Shown here in pieces: positions 47,201 through 55,534 of a stretch of DNA of 64,000 nucleotides. Each line of letters begins with the position of its first letter. Position 1 is the stretch's first letter. Both the position numbers and the translations under genes were made by a program. The notes under the pieces are model-generated. The model had not been told where the DNA came from. It saw only the letters and a list, made by a program, of their open reading frames with translations, and searched no databases. The stretch is from Streptomyces sp. NBC_01317 (GTDB lineage Bacteria > Actinomycetota > Actinomycetes > Streptomycetales > Streptomycetaceae), in the NCBI RefSeq assembly GCF_035961655.1, contig NZ_CP108393.1:6898501-6962500 (forward strand). The letters run 5' to 3'.

Positions 47201-49929
47201 TGCTCGACCAGGGCATCGCCGCCGCCGAGCGGCAGCTGTTCGATCTGCGGACCGTCGCCGCCGACGACTCCCGGATCCTCGGCGCGCTCGGTGACGGCGG
47301 GTTGCTGCCGCCCGGGCCCGACGTGCTGGCCACCGTCGAGTACCTGGGCGAGCACGGCATCCCCGCCCTCCCCGGCTGGCGTTACCTCGCCCAGGCCGTC
47401 GACCCCGGCGACCACGCCGCCGTCCTCGCCGCCCGGCCCGAGCTGGTCGACGGCGTCGTGATCACCGACCCCGCCTCGCACGCCCGCGCCCGCGACGTCC
47501 TCGCCGGTGCCGCCCTGCTGCCCCGCTCCGCCGTCGCCGTCGGGACGGCCGCCGCGCTGCTCGCGCCCGTCCCCGGCCCCGGCGCGGCCGGCCTGGACGA
47601 GGGCGGCGTGTTCCTCGTACCGCCGAACCCCGCCATGCACGACGAACACGCCGCCGACGAAGAGCGCCAGGCCCTCCGCGCCCGTGCCACCGTCCGCGAC
47701 GAGGACATCAAGCAGCTCGCCGCACGCCTGGCCGGCGACCGATCCCTGGCCGCCCGCCTCGGCTCCTGGCGCGCCGACTGCCCGCCCGGCATGCTCACCG
47801 AACTCGCCGAGGCGGCCGAGACCGCCCGGCGGACCGCCGTGACGGCCGAGGCCGCGCTCGCCGAAGCCCGTACGGTACGGGCCGAGGCGGACGAGGCCGC
47901 CGCCGACACCGCCCGCGTCCGCGAGGAACGGCAGGAGACCGCCCAGCGCGCCCGCCGCGTCGCCGACGCCCTCGCCGGCCTCGCCTTCCGCCTCCGCGAA
48001 CGCGCCGCCTGGCAGGCGAAACTCCGCGAACTGGCCGACGACGCCGCCGAGTCCGAGGCCAGGGCCGCCGCCTGTCTGGAACGGGCCCGCGCCTCGGACG
48101 AGGACCGCAGAGCCGCCCAGCGCGCCGCCGACGACGCCCGCCGCACCGCCCGCGCCCTGCGCGCCGAACGCGCCGAGATCGCCGGCGCGCCCGAAACCCT
48201 CCCGGAGCCGGCCCCCGACGCCCCCCGCATCGCCCTGCCCGCCCTGCGCGAGGCCTACCGCGCCGCCTCCCAGCTGTACGAGAAGGTCGGCGTCGGCGCC
48301 GACCTCCGCGCCGAACAGTCCCGCGCCGAGAGCGACGAGAGCGCCGCCGTGACCGAGTTGGACCGGCTCAGCAACAAGGTCCGCACCCGCGCCGCCCAAC
48401 TCCTCGAATCCACCGACGGTGCCGACGGCCCGTCCCGCCAGGCCGCCGCCGCCCGCGCCGAATCACTCGTCCAGATGCTGGAGACCCGCGCCACCACCGC
48501 CAGCGAGCAACTCGGCCGCCTGCGCGGCGAGGCCGAACGCCTCGCCCCGGCCGACGGCGAGGGCGACGGCGGCGCGCACACCGAACTGCCCGAGGACCTC
48601 GTCCCCGCCGACGTCGAGCAGGCGCAGAGCATGCTCCGTACGGCCACCACCGAACGGGCCCTGCGCACCGACGCGCTGGACACCGCCCGCGCCGCCCACG
48701 GCGAGCTGCTCCACTCCCACCGCGCGGCCGAGGACGCGGCGGGCGGCTTCGACGAGACGAGCGCCCTCCTGCGCGACCTGCTGCGCGGCGCGGTCGCCGA
48801 CGACACCGCCGCCGACGAGACGGCCGAGCCTCCGGAGCCGTACCCCGGCGGCCTGGAGGACGCCAGGCAGGCCGCCGCCGAGGCCCGCCGGTCCCTGCGC
48901 GGATGCGCCCAGGACCTCTCCACGGCGGACGCCGCCCTGCGGGAGACCTGCGACGTGCTCGTACGGCACGCCAACTCCACCCGCTACGAGCAGGTCCGGA
49001 CCCCGGCCCGCCAGCAGATCAGGGAGCTGCCCGCGTCCGCCCTGCCGGAACACGCCGAACGCTGGGCGGCGGCCTTCGCCCCCCGGCTCCGCGTCCTGAC
49101 GGACGAGCTGGCGCAGCTGGAGCGCAACCGCGAGTCCATCGTCGACCGGCTGCGCGGCCTGGTCGAGTCCGCCCTGACCACCCTCCGGTCCGCCCAGCGG
49201 CTGTCCCGGCTGCCGGAGGGCCTGGGGGAGTGGTCCGGGCAGGAGTTCCTGCGGATCCGCTTCGAGGAGCCGGACCGTACGACCCTCACCGAGCGGCTCG
49301 GCGAGGTCGTCGACGAGGCGACCCGCGCCGCCCTCAAGAAGAACGCCGACCTCCGCAGGGACGGCATGTCCCTTCTCCTGCGCGGTGTTCAGGCGGCGCT
49401 CCAGCCCAAGGGCATCGCCGTCGAGATCCTCAAGCCGGACGCCGTGCTGCGCGCCGAGCGCGTCCCCGTCGGGCAGATGGGCGACGTCTTCTCCGGCGGC
49501 CAGCTGCTCACCGCGGCGATCGCCCTCTACTGCACGATGGCGGCGCTGCGCAGCAACGACCGGGGCCGTGACAAGCACCGCCACGCGGGGACGCTCTTCC
49601 TCGACAATCCGATCGGCCGCGCCAACGCCACGTATCTGCTGGAGCTCCAGCGCGCGGTGTCGGACGCCCTCGGCGTGCAACTCCTCTACACCACGGGCCT
49701 CTTCGACACGACGGCGCTCGCCGAGTTCCCCCTCGTCATCCGCTTGCGCAACGACGCGGACCTGCGCGCCGGGCTGAAGTACATCAGCGTGGAGGAACAC
49801 CTGCGCCCCGGTCTGCCCAAGCAGGACCTTGACGGCGAGGTCGTCCACGGTGAGATCACCGCGACCCGCATGTTCAAACGGAGTCAGGACGCCATCGCCA
49901 CCGAGGGAGCGGACGCCACCCAGCAGTAG
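44242..49929 (+). CDS. Giant SMC-like (MukB/JetC-type) ATPase
   Basis: A 1895-residue protein with SMC layout: N-terminal head with Walker A-like LENGGGKS (63-70; the usual first glycine is leucine), coiled coil about 300-613, a low-complexity insert about 614-973, a presumed hinge about 1015-1120 (LLPPGPDVLATVEYLGEHGI), second coiled coil about 1140-1600, and C-terminal head with the signature FSGGQLL (1750) and Walker B TLFLDNPIG, where Asp1788 is followed by Asn instead of the catalytic Glu. Without the insert it would be about 1535 residues, close to MukB. It probably clamps DNA with the two preceding subunits. No JetD/MksG-type nuclease gene follows. Confidence 0.8.
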   Translation: MYELSRVRLYSIGPAGARYADTVLDLRGVGAPVPHPAPAQAEFFEEEPVGPPRRPAPAGVLFLENGGGKSVLLKLIFSVMLPGHRNTLGGASSGVLRKFLLADDCGHVALEWQHVLTGELVVVGKASEWRGRQVSNDPRKFTEGWYSFRPGPGLSLDSLPVAEATSVRPPSEGASGARGRRRTMKGFRDALTEAGKFYPHLDVHWEEIHDRWNEHLGDLGLDPELFRYQREMNADEGEAAGLFAVKKDSDFTDLLLRAVTDTRDTDGLADLVGGFGNKLGRRAELTAERDFTAGSVDLLGRIVETTGTRARARDIHAAAERRARTLVRRIAARAAEERGRAAELAQRVTAAAHTVTGAEQARGRSALIAAELAYRHASLALAVAEKRAAAQRRELTEARTLHSAWQAAEAVLRHRAAADRAARVAVAIREAERDAAPALAARATAAGDLVRALHAAAEDGERLANEEEERSAVLQETGEAAHRDATSAATEAQRARSEIGHLRQRLGEVEQETTEAVRAGWLDNSAPDADPARAALAATDAEKAAVAAWDGAREAARTAAERAREAAAEESRAELTAARAADAALAAEHAYDAEHRAAESLAQDERLAELLSLPPTPQPGVPAPRTAQPPPRTSAATHERASRATRVTAKVPLGEPTQERAQGRAVPPGVGATSSIPGGARDGSSGTAPAGDARTGREPFGASGEAVSPGRGGASAVPGGDGSAGTPTSESDRSGDRLNRASGEPGPAAQDRSSTTAGEARGGSSGTASAADAWSGDRPFGASGVAGPEGQGRTSAAPGAGSGGSPGTGPGPSHWSGGGAGSAPGGAGHAGQGHPATNSAAGRGGSGENGAASGPAGAALDRGPLSGQEGDPGGTATGSRDVRRTDEVTAGAAGASGTASGGRRREGHDDLMGAPAAMSAGADASSATAPVSAGDPQGPSADADDPAGHDGGHPAPAHRRRSAPRRASDAPLTPAELDRFADELRELLDQGIAAAERQLFDLRTVAADDSRILGALGDGGLLPPGPDVLATVEYLGEHGIPALPGWRYLAQAVDPGDHAAVLAARPELVDGVVITDPASHARARDVLAGAALLPRSAVAVGTAAALLAPVPGPGAAGLDEGGVFLVPPNPAMHDEHAADEERQALRARATVRDEDIKQLAARLAGDRSLAARLGSWRADCPPGMLTELAEAAETARRTAVTAEAALAEARTVRAEADEAAADTARVREERQETAQRARRVADALAGLAFRLRERAAWQAKLRELADDAAESEARAAACLERARASDEDRRAAQRAADDARRTARALRAERAEIAGAPETLPEPAPDAPRIALPALREAYRAASQLYEKVGVGADLRAEQSRAESDESAAVTELDRLSNKVRTRAAQLLESTDGADGPSRQAAAARAESLVQMLETRATTASEQLGRLRGEAERLAPADGEGDGGAHTELPEDLVPADVEQAQSMLRTATTERALRTDALDTARAAHGELLHSHRAAEDAAGGFDETSALLRDLLRGAVADDTAADETAEPPEPYPGGLEDARQAAAEARRSLRGCAQDLSTADAALRETCDVLVRHANSTRYEQVRTPARQQIRELPASALPEHAERWAAAFAPRLRVLTDELAQLERNRESIVDRLRGLVESALTTLRSAQRLSRLPEGLGEWSGQEFLRIRFEEPDRTTLTERLGEVVDEATRAALKKNADLRRDGMSLLLRGVQAALQPKGIAVEILKPDAVLRAERVPVGQMGDVFSGGQLLTAAIALYCTMAALRSNDRGRDKHRHAGTLFLDNPIGRANATYLLELQRAVSDALGVQLLYTTGLFDTTALAEFPLVIRLRNDADLRAGLKYISVEEHLRPGLPKQDLDGEVVHGEITATRMFKRSQDAIATEGADATQQ
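46288..46900 (+). repeat. In-frame tandem repeats of about 120 bp inside the SMC-like gene
   Basis: Copies that begin like GGTTCGTCGGG(T/C)ACGGCG start at about 46288, 46405, 46528, 46651 and 46774, spaced 117-123 bp, and decay further on. They encode about 40-residue Gly/Ser/Ala-rich units such as SSGTASAADAWSGDRPFGAS. Just upstream (about 46140-46260) codon use is unusual for the genome (ACA, AGG, CAA, TCA, GTT), as if intergenic-type DNA had been inserted in frame. Confidence 0.75.
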
Positions 49930-49961
49930 TGGGCCCTGCCCAGCAGGAGGCCCTCAGGCCC

Positions 49962-50495
49962 TCACGCCCGGCTGAGCCGACTGCCGCCGCGCTCGCGCCC
50001 CCGCTCGCCTCCCAGGCCGTGGCTCCGCTCCGGCGCCCGGTCGGCGCGGGGCGTCCGTATGCGTCCTCCGGCACGCTCCGCGTCCCGCGCCGAACTCCGC
50101 GCGGTACGCCGGGCCCTGCGCCGCTCCCGGCGCAACTGCCGTGCCGTGCTGCTCGGTACGGACACCACGCCGTTGCGTTGGTTCCACACCTGCCGCGTCA
50201 CCCAGACGTCCAGCACCGACCAGGTCGCCACCACCGTCGACGCGACACTGCTGATCACCATCGGGAACGCCAGCCAGGAGGCGCTGAGCGTGCCGAGAAA
50301 CGCAATCATGGCCTGAATCAGCGTCACCGCCGCGATGATCACCGCGCGGACCGCCGCCCTCCTGACCGGATCCGGCATGCGGTACCTGAGCGCGGGCTCC
50401 TCCACCCAGAGCTGCCGCGAGCCTCCCGGGAACCCCTGTGAGACCCCCGAGAAGTCGTCCGCCGGCGCCGCACCCCGCCGCTGATCCGTATCCAT
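49962..50495 (-). CDS. Small membrane protein with basic C-terminus
   Basis: A 177-residue protein with two adjacent membrane helices (about 52-75 and 80-100: AVIIAAVTLIQAMIAFLG and SWLAFPMVISSVASTVVATW) and a strongly Arg-rich C-terminal tail of about 65 residues. Function unknown. ATG at 50495 has GGAG about 11 nt ahead; a GTG 21 nt upstream is an alternative. It is convergent with the SMC-like gene and divergent from the conservon. Confidence 0.6.
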   Translation of the reverse strand: MDTDQRRGAAPADDFSGVSQGFPGGSRQLWVEEPALRYRMPDPVRRAAVRAVIIAAVTLIQAMIAFLGTLSASWLAFPMVISSVASTVVATWSVLDVWVTRQVWNQRNGVVSVPSSTARQLRRERRRARRTARSSARDAERAGGRIRTPRADRAPERSHGLGGERGRERGGSRLSRA

Positions 50496-50599
50496 GGACC
50501 CGTCACTCCCCACCACTGTCCGACCACCACTCCGGCCCCGAGGCCCCCCGTACGTCCGGCCTCAAGGGTGACTGCCCGACTTACGCCGCTTCACGCCCG

Positions 50600-50715
50600 C
50601 CCACAACGACATCCGCACACACGACACCAGGACATCCGCACCTACGACACCAGGACGTCCGCGCCCCCAAGGAGACCCCGCACACAGGACATCTCCGTAC
50701 ACAAGGACGACCGGC
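50600..50715. repeat. Imperfect 23-bp tandem repeats upstream of the conservon
   Basis: ACGACACCAGGACATCCGC (50621) and ACGACACCAGGACGTCCGC (50644) repeat with a 23-bp period, with degenerate copies on both sides. The remaining part of the 496-bp gap 50496-50991 is relatively AT-rich from 50750 to 50940 and contains a possible -10 (TAGGCT, 50917-50922) for the conservon; no gene is seen. Confidence 0.5.
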
Positions 50716-50991
50716 GACGCGGGAAGATTCCCGAGCGTGACCGCCGCGGAACGATTCCGGCCAACTGCTTGAGAGTTCATACGTCGTCCGGCCTGCCGAT
50801 TTTCGTCCCAGTAACGGACGGCAACTCGCCGAATACCGGGACAACTCATGATCAAGTCGTAGGGAGTCGGCCGAAAAACATCCGGACGTGCCTTCGAGTT
50901 GTCGGTGTGACAGTAGTAGGCTCGCGCCGTTTGTTGACGGAAGTTCACCGGGAGACCCCCGCACCGGGCGGGGATCGAGCAGGGGGAGGCC

Positions 50992-53928
50992 ATGCGCTTT
51001 CGCGGGAAGTCGATCCGCCGGAAGATCGTGGCGCTGCTGCTCGTGCCGCTCGTCTCGCTCACCGCCCTCTGGGCCCTGGCGACGACGCTCACCGGCAGCG
51101 ACGCCAAGCGGCTCCTGGACGTCGGTTACGTCATAGGCAAGGTCGGCGGCCCCGTCGAGGACACGATCCGCGTCGTCCAGAACGAGCGCAGGCAGACCCT
51201 GATCTACCTGGCGGACCCCCGCGCGCCCGACGCCCGGGTCACCCTCCAGAAGAGCCGTACCGACACGGACAAGGTCGCCGCGCGGGTCAAGGCGAACGCG
51301 ACGCCCGACGTCCGCTCCGACCTCGACGCCGTCACCGCCCAGCAACTGACCGCCGTCATCGGCGGACTGGACGACCTGGCGACCACCCGCCGTTCGGTGG
51401 ACAACAACAAGATCTCCCGCTCCGGGGCCCTGGACTTCTACAGCCGGATCGTCGACCCGGGCTTCACCTTCCTCTCGACCCTGCACGGTCTCCAGGAAGT
51501 GGACGCGGACAACTGGGGCCGCGCGCTGGTCGGTATGGCCCTCGCCCGCGAAATGCTCTCCCGCGAGGACGCGCTGGTCACCTCCGCGCTGATGACCGGC
51601 AGCATCAACGCGCAGGAGATCCGCCGGGTCTCCGACCTCGTCGCGAACCGCACCCTGCTCTACCGCACCAACCTCTCCGACCTGCCCGCCCGGGACCGCG
51701 CGATCCTGGAGCAGTACTGGCGCACGCCCTCCACCCTGACGCTCGGCTCCACCGAGGACAGCCTGATCACCGCCGGCTCCGGCGCGAGCCCCCGCGTGAT
51801 CGACGTCGCGGGCTGGCAGAAGCTGACCGGCCCCGTCCTCGACGACCTGCACCAGGAGAGCAACCGCGCCGACACCCTCTACGCGGCGCACATCGACCCC
51901 CTGCGCAGCGGCACCTACTTCCGCGCCGGCCTCGCCAGCGTGCTCGGCTTCCTGGCGCTGCTCGTCTCCGTGATCGTGTCGGTACGGGTCAGCCGCGACC
52001 TGATCCGCGACCTCTCCCAGCTCCGCAAGGAGGCCCACGAGGTCTCCGGCGTCCGCCTCCCCAGCGTCATGCGCCGCCTCGCCGCGGGCGAACAGGTCGA
52101 CGTCGAGACCGAGGCGCCGCGCCTCGACTACGAGAAGGACGAGGTCGGCCAGGTCGGCCAGGCACTCAACACGCTCCAGCGCGCCGCCGTCGAGGCCGCC
52201 GTCAAACAGGCCGACCTGCGCCGCGGGGTCTCCGAGGTGTTCGTCAACCTCGCCCGCCGCAACCAGGTCCTGCTCCACCGTCAGCTCACGCTCCTGGACA
52301 CCATGGAGCGCCGTACGGAGGACACCGAGGAACTGGCCGACCTCTTCCGGCTCGACCACCTCACCACCCGTATGCGCCGCCACGCCGAGGGCCTGGTGAT
52401 CCTCTCCGGCGCGGCCCCCTCCCGGCAGTGGCGCAAGCCCGTCCAGCTGATGGACGTGGTCCGCGCCGCGGTCGCCGAGGTCGAGGACTACGAGCGCATC
52501 GAGGTCCGCAGGCTCCCGCGCATCGGCGTCGGCGGCCCGGCCGTCGCCGACCTCACACACCTCATCGCCGAACTGCTGGAGAACGCCACGGTGTTCTCAC
52601 CCCCGCACACCGCCGTCCAGGTGCACGGCGAGCGGGTCGCCAACGGCTTCACCCTGGAGATCCACGACCGCGGCCTCGGCATGGCCGCGGAGATGCTGCT
52701 GGACGCCAACCTGCGGCTCGCGGAGACACCGGAGTTCGAGCTCTCCGACACCGACCGCCTGGGCCTGTTCGTGGTCAGCCGGCTCGCCCAGCGCCAGAAC
52801 GTCCGCGTCTCGCTCCAGCCTTCCCCGTACGGCGGGACCACCGCCGTCGTCTTCCTCCCGGTCGCGCTGCTCACCGACGCGCCGGAGACCGAGGGCGTGG
52901 GCTTCCGGCTCGACCGCAAGGGCACGGCCGAGCGTGGCCGGGGCCGCGCCGAGAGCGGTTCCACCGGCCGGCTCACCGCGCTGGCGCAGATCCCGACCGG
53001 ACTGGGCAGCGGTCCTTCCGTGCTCGACGGACCGGTCGAGCTCGAACCACCCGTGGGTCCGCTCGGCAGGGACACCAGGCCGATACGTGGCGGAGGTGAC
53101 GGCATCGCCGGTCTTGAGGATCCGGACAGTGAGCGCGGCGGGATCTTCCGTCCCCGCGAGCACCTGCGCGACCTCGACCTCGATCTGGGCCTCGGCGGGC
53201 GCGACGCGGGAGGCCGCGAGGCGGGCGAGTCCTGGCAGGTCCGCGAGGACGTACGGCTCTCGCACGACGAGGTACGGACCGCGCGGGACGGCGTCCGCAG
53301 CGCACGCGACGAGGCCCGTGAGGCCCGCGACCGGCGTGACGGCCGCCCGCCCACCCCGGAGCCGCACGACCTCCACGAGCCGTACGAGCCCCTGTCGGGG
53401 CCGGCGTCCGGGGGATCCGACGATCCCCTCTCGCTGCCCCGCCGCAAGCCGCCGACCCTGGTGGCCGATCGCGGCAGGCGGGTCGACGAGACCGGCCGTA
53501 CCCGGGCCGAAGCCGCTCGCGGACAGGCCGAGCCCGGCCGCGGACCGGCCGAACCGCCGTCGGGCGGACCGCTGTCCGGTGTCCCCGCCCCGTTGAGGGG
53601 CCGCTCGCCGGCCACCCGGGGAGACGCCAGGACGGACAGGTCCGCCAGGACCGACACGACCGACGAGGCCCCCGACCTTCTCGGCGGCCTGCCCCGCCGC
53701 GTACGGCAGGCCAGCCTCGCACCCCAGCTGAGGGACAGCGCTCCCGAGCGTGTCCCCGGACAGGCGCCCACCGGCCGGCAGGACGGCGAGCGGGACGCGG
53801 ACGAAGTACGCAACCGTATGGCCTCGCTCCAGCGAGGCTGGCAGCGTGGTCGCCGGCAGAACGACGCCGAAGAGACCACCGGCCCCGGCGAGACAGACAG
53901 AACCACATCGGAGGGGGACGGTCGATGA
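50992..53928 (+). CDS. cvnA: Conservon sensor histidine kinase (CvnA)
   Basis: A 978-residue membrane sensor. TM1 is about residues 12-32, a NIT (nitrate/nitrite-sensing-like) helical domain about 50-300, TM2 about 311-333, then HAMP-like and a degenerate dimerisation region with LARRNQVLLHRQLTLLD. The ATPase domain follows, with the N box ELLENATVFSPP (about 528) and GLGM/GTTAVVFLP. The last 320 residues are Arg/Asp/Pro-rich and repetitive (VRTARDGVRSARDEAREARD) and look disordered. Conservon kinases are thought to act as receptors for the downstream GTPase module rather than a response regulator. The ribosome site is GGGGGAGG. Confidence 0.92.
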   Translation: MRFRGKSIRRKIVALLLVPLVSLTALWALATTLTGSDAKRLLDVGYVIGKVGGPVEDTIRVVQNERRQTLIYLADPRAPDARVTLQKSRTDTDKVAARVKANATPDVRSDLDAVTAQQLTAVIGGLDDLATTRRSVDNNKISRSGALDFYSRIVDPGFTFLSTLHGLQEVDADNWGRALVGMALAREMLSREDALVTSALMTGSINAQEIRRVSDLVANRTLLYRTNLSDLPARDRAILEQYWRTPSTLTLGSTEDSLITAGSGASPRVIDVAGWQKLTGPVLDDLHQESNRADTLYAAHIDPLRSGTYFRAGLASVLGFLALLVSVIVSVRVSRDLIRDLSQLRKEAHEVSGVRLPSVMRRLAAGEQVDVETEAPRLDYEKDEVGQVGQALNTLQRAAVEAAVKQADLRRGVSEVFVNLARRNQVLLHRQLTLLDTMERRTEDTEELADLFRLDHLTTRMRRHAEGLVILSGAAPSRQWRKPVQLMDVVRAAVAEVEDYERIEVRRLPRIGVGGPAVADLTHLIAELLENATVFSPPHTAVQVHGERVANGFTLEIHDRGLGMAAEMLLDANLRLAETPEFELSDTDRLGLFVVSRLAQRQNVRVSLQPSPYGGTTAVVFLPVALLTDAPETEGVGFRLDRKGTAERGRGRAESGSTGRLTALAQIPTGLGSGPSVLDGPVELEPPVGPLGRDTRPIRGGGDGIAGLEDPDSERGGIFRPREHLRDLDLDLGLGGRDAGGREAGESWQVREDVRLSHDEVRTARDGVRSARDEAREARDRRDGRPPTPEPHDLHEPYEPLSGPASGGSDDPLSLPRRKPPTLVADRGRRVDETGRTRAEAARGQAEPGRGPAEPPSGGPLSGVPAPLRGRSPATRGDARTDRSARTDTTDEAPDLLGGLPRRVRQASLAPQLRDSAPERVPGQAPTGRQDGERDADEVRNRMASLQRGWQRGRRQNDAEETTGPGETDRTTSEGDGR

Positions 53929-54368
53929 CCGCACCGAACGCCGCAGCACGCAACTCCGCCGACCGGGACGGCGCCGGAGAGCTCAACTGGCTCCTCGACG
54001 AGCTCGTCGAACGGGTCGCCAGTATCCGCAAAGCCCTGGTGCTCTCCGGTGACGGACTCGCGACCGGCACGTCCAAGGACCTCACCCGGGAGGACGGCGA
54101 GCACCTCGCGGCCGTCGCCTCCGGCTTCCACAGCCTCGCCAAGGGCGTCGGCCGGCACTTCGACGCCGGCAGCGTCCGCCAGACCGTCGTGGAGCTGGAC
54201 GAGGCGTTCCTCTTCGTCACCGCCGCCGGTGACGGCAGCTGTCTGGCCGTCCTGTCCGACGCCGATTCCGACGTGGGCCAGGTCGCCTACGAGATGACGC
54301 TGATGGTCAAGCGGGTCGGCGTCCACCTCGCCACGAGGCCGCGGTCCGGTCTGCCCGCCGGAGGGTGA
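53925..54368 (+). CDS. cvnB: Conservon roadblock/LC7 protein (CvnB)
   Basis: A 147-residue roadblock/LC7-domain protein (LNWLLDELVERVASIRKALV, then SGDGLATG). Such proteins are regulators (GAP- or scaffold-like) of the small GTPase in the same cluster, as in the MglA-MglB pair. Its start overlaps the cvnA stop. Confidence 0.95.
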   Translation: MTAPNAAARNSADRDGAGELNWLLDELVERVASIRKALVLSGDGLATGTSKDLTREDGEHLAAVASGFHSLAKGVGRHFDAGSVRQTVVELDEAFLFVTAAGDGSCLAVLSDADSDVGQVAYEMTLMVKRVGVHLATRPRSGLPAGG

Positions 54369-54380
54369 GTGGGGGCCGAC

Positions 54381-54776
54381 ATGAGTGACGAAGATCAGGA
54401 CGCGCAGCACTGGTTCGACGGCGAAGCCGGACCGGTGGTACGCCCGTACGCCATGACGCGCGGCCGTACCAGCACCGCGACCCGCCACCGGCTCGACCTG
54501 ATCGCGATCGTCATTCCCGAGCCCAAGGCGGACGACCCCGGCCGGGACCAGATGCTCTCACCCGAGCATGTGGAGATCGTCGACCGCTGCAACGACAGCC
54601 CCCAGTCGATCGCCGAGCTCTCCGCGAGCCTGGACCTGCCGGTCGGGGTGGTACGGGTGCTGGTCGGCGACCTCGTCGAGGACGCGATCGTCCATGTCAC
54701 CCGCCCCGTCCCGCCGGCCGAACTGCCCGACGTGAGCATCCTCCGCGACGTGATCGACGGCCTGAGGGCGCTCTGA
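54381..54776 (+). CDS. cvnC: Conservon DUF742 protein (CvnC)
   Basis: A 131-residue DUF742 protein with the family's start pattern GPVVRPYAMTRGRTS and a winged-helix-like segment (NDSPQSIAELSASLDLPVGV, then RVLVGDLVEDAIVHV). It connects roadblock and GTPase in conservons; its exact role is not known. The ATG at 54381 is chosen; a GTG 12 nt upstream is possible. Confidence 0.93.
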   Translation: MSDEDQDAQHWFDGEAGPVVRPYAMTRGRTSTATRHRLDLIAIVIPEPKADDPGRDQMLSPEHVEIVDRCNDSPQSIAELSASLDLPVGVVRVLVGDLVEDAIVHVTRPVPPAELPDVSILRDVIDGLRAL

Positions 54777-54849
54777 CGCACGTCAACCGACCACCTGGGA
54801 CCCACGATGTATCCGAACCGCACCCACCCCTCCGGGGAAGAAGAGAGCC

Positions 54850-55455
54850 ATGACCCTCGGGCGCACTAGCCACCGGCCCCGCCCGGTCGACCCGGTCACA
54901 CTGAAGATCCTGGTCGCCGGCGGGTTCGGGGTCGGCAAGACCACCCTGGTGGGCGCCGTCAGCGAGATCAGGCCGCTCCGTACGGAGGAGCGGCTCAGCG
55001 AGGCCGGCCGGCCCGTCGACGACGTCGACGGCGTCGAGGAGAAGACGACCACCACGGTCGCCATGGACTTCGGCCGGATCACCCTCCGCGAGGACCTGGT
55101 CCTGTACGTGTTCGGCACCCCGGGCCAGGACCGGTTCTGGTTCCTCTGGGACGAGCTGGCCCAGGGCGCCCTCGGCGCGGTGGTCCTCGCCGACACCCGG
55201 CGCCTCGCCGACTCCTTCGCCGCCGTCGACTACTTCGAACGGCGCGGGATCCCCTTCACGGTCGCCGTCAACTGCTTCGAGGGCGCGGACCGCTTCCCCG
55301 GCGAGACCGTCCGCGCGGCGCTGGACCTCGACCCCGAGGTCCCGCTGGTGATGTGCGACGCGCGCGAGCGGGAATCCGTCAAGGAAGTCCTCGTGACGGT
55401 CGTGGAGCACGCGCTGAACCGCGCGCAGCGCCACCGCGAACACGCCGTCACCTGA
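54850..55455 (+). CDS. cvnD: Conservon small GTPase (CvnD)
   Basis: A 201-residue GTPase of the bacterial MglA-like type. G1 is GGFGVGKTTL (about residue 24), G3 is GTPGQDRF and the guanine-specificity loop reads NCFEGAD instead of NKxD, a deviation seen in CvnD-type proteins. It is predicted to switch downstream effects of the sensor kinase complex at the membrane. It ends the four-gene unit; the gap from cvnC is 73 nt. Confidence 0.95.
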   Translation: MTLGRTSHRPRPVDPVTLKILVAGGFGVGKTTLVGAVSEIRPLRTEERLSEAGRPVDDVDGVEEKTTTTVAMDFGRITLREDLVLYVFGTPGQDRFWFLWDELAQGALGAVVLADTRRLADSFAAVDYFERRGIPFTVAVNCFEGADRFPGETVRAALDLDPEVPLVMCDARERESVKEVLVTVVEHALNRAQRHREHAVT

Positions 55456-55534
55456 CCCGGGTCACCCGGACCGGGCACAGCGGCCCGTACCCCCGACCAC
55501 CGGGGTACGGGCACGCCGGCGAGTCGTACGCCCG

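Noticed and set aside
49962..50495. Minus-strand gene after the SMC-like ATPase as the missing nuclease (JetD/MksG) subunit
   Set aside because: It is only 177 residues, with two membrane helices and an Arg-rich tail; no Toprim or nuclease motif is present.
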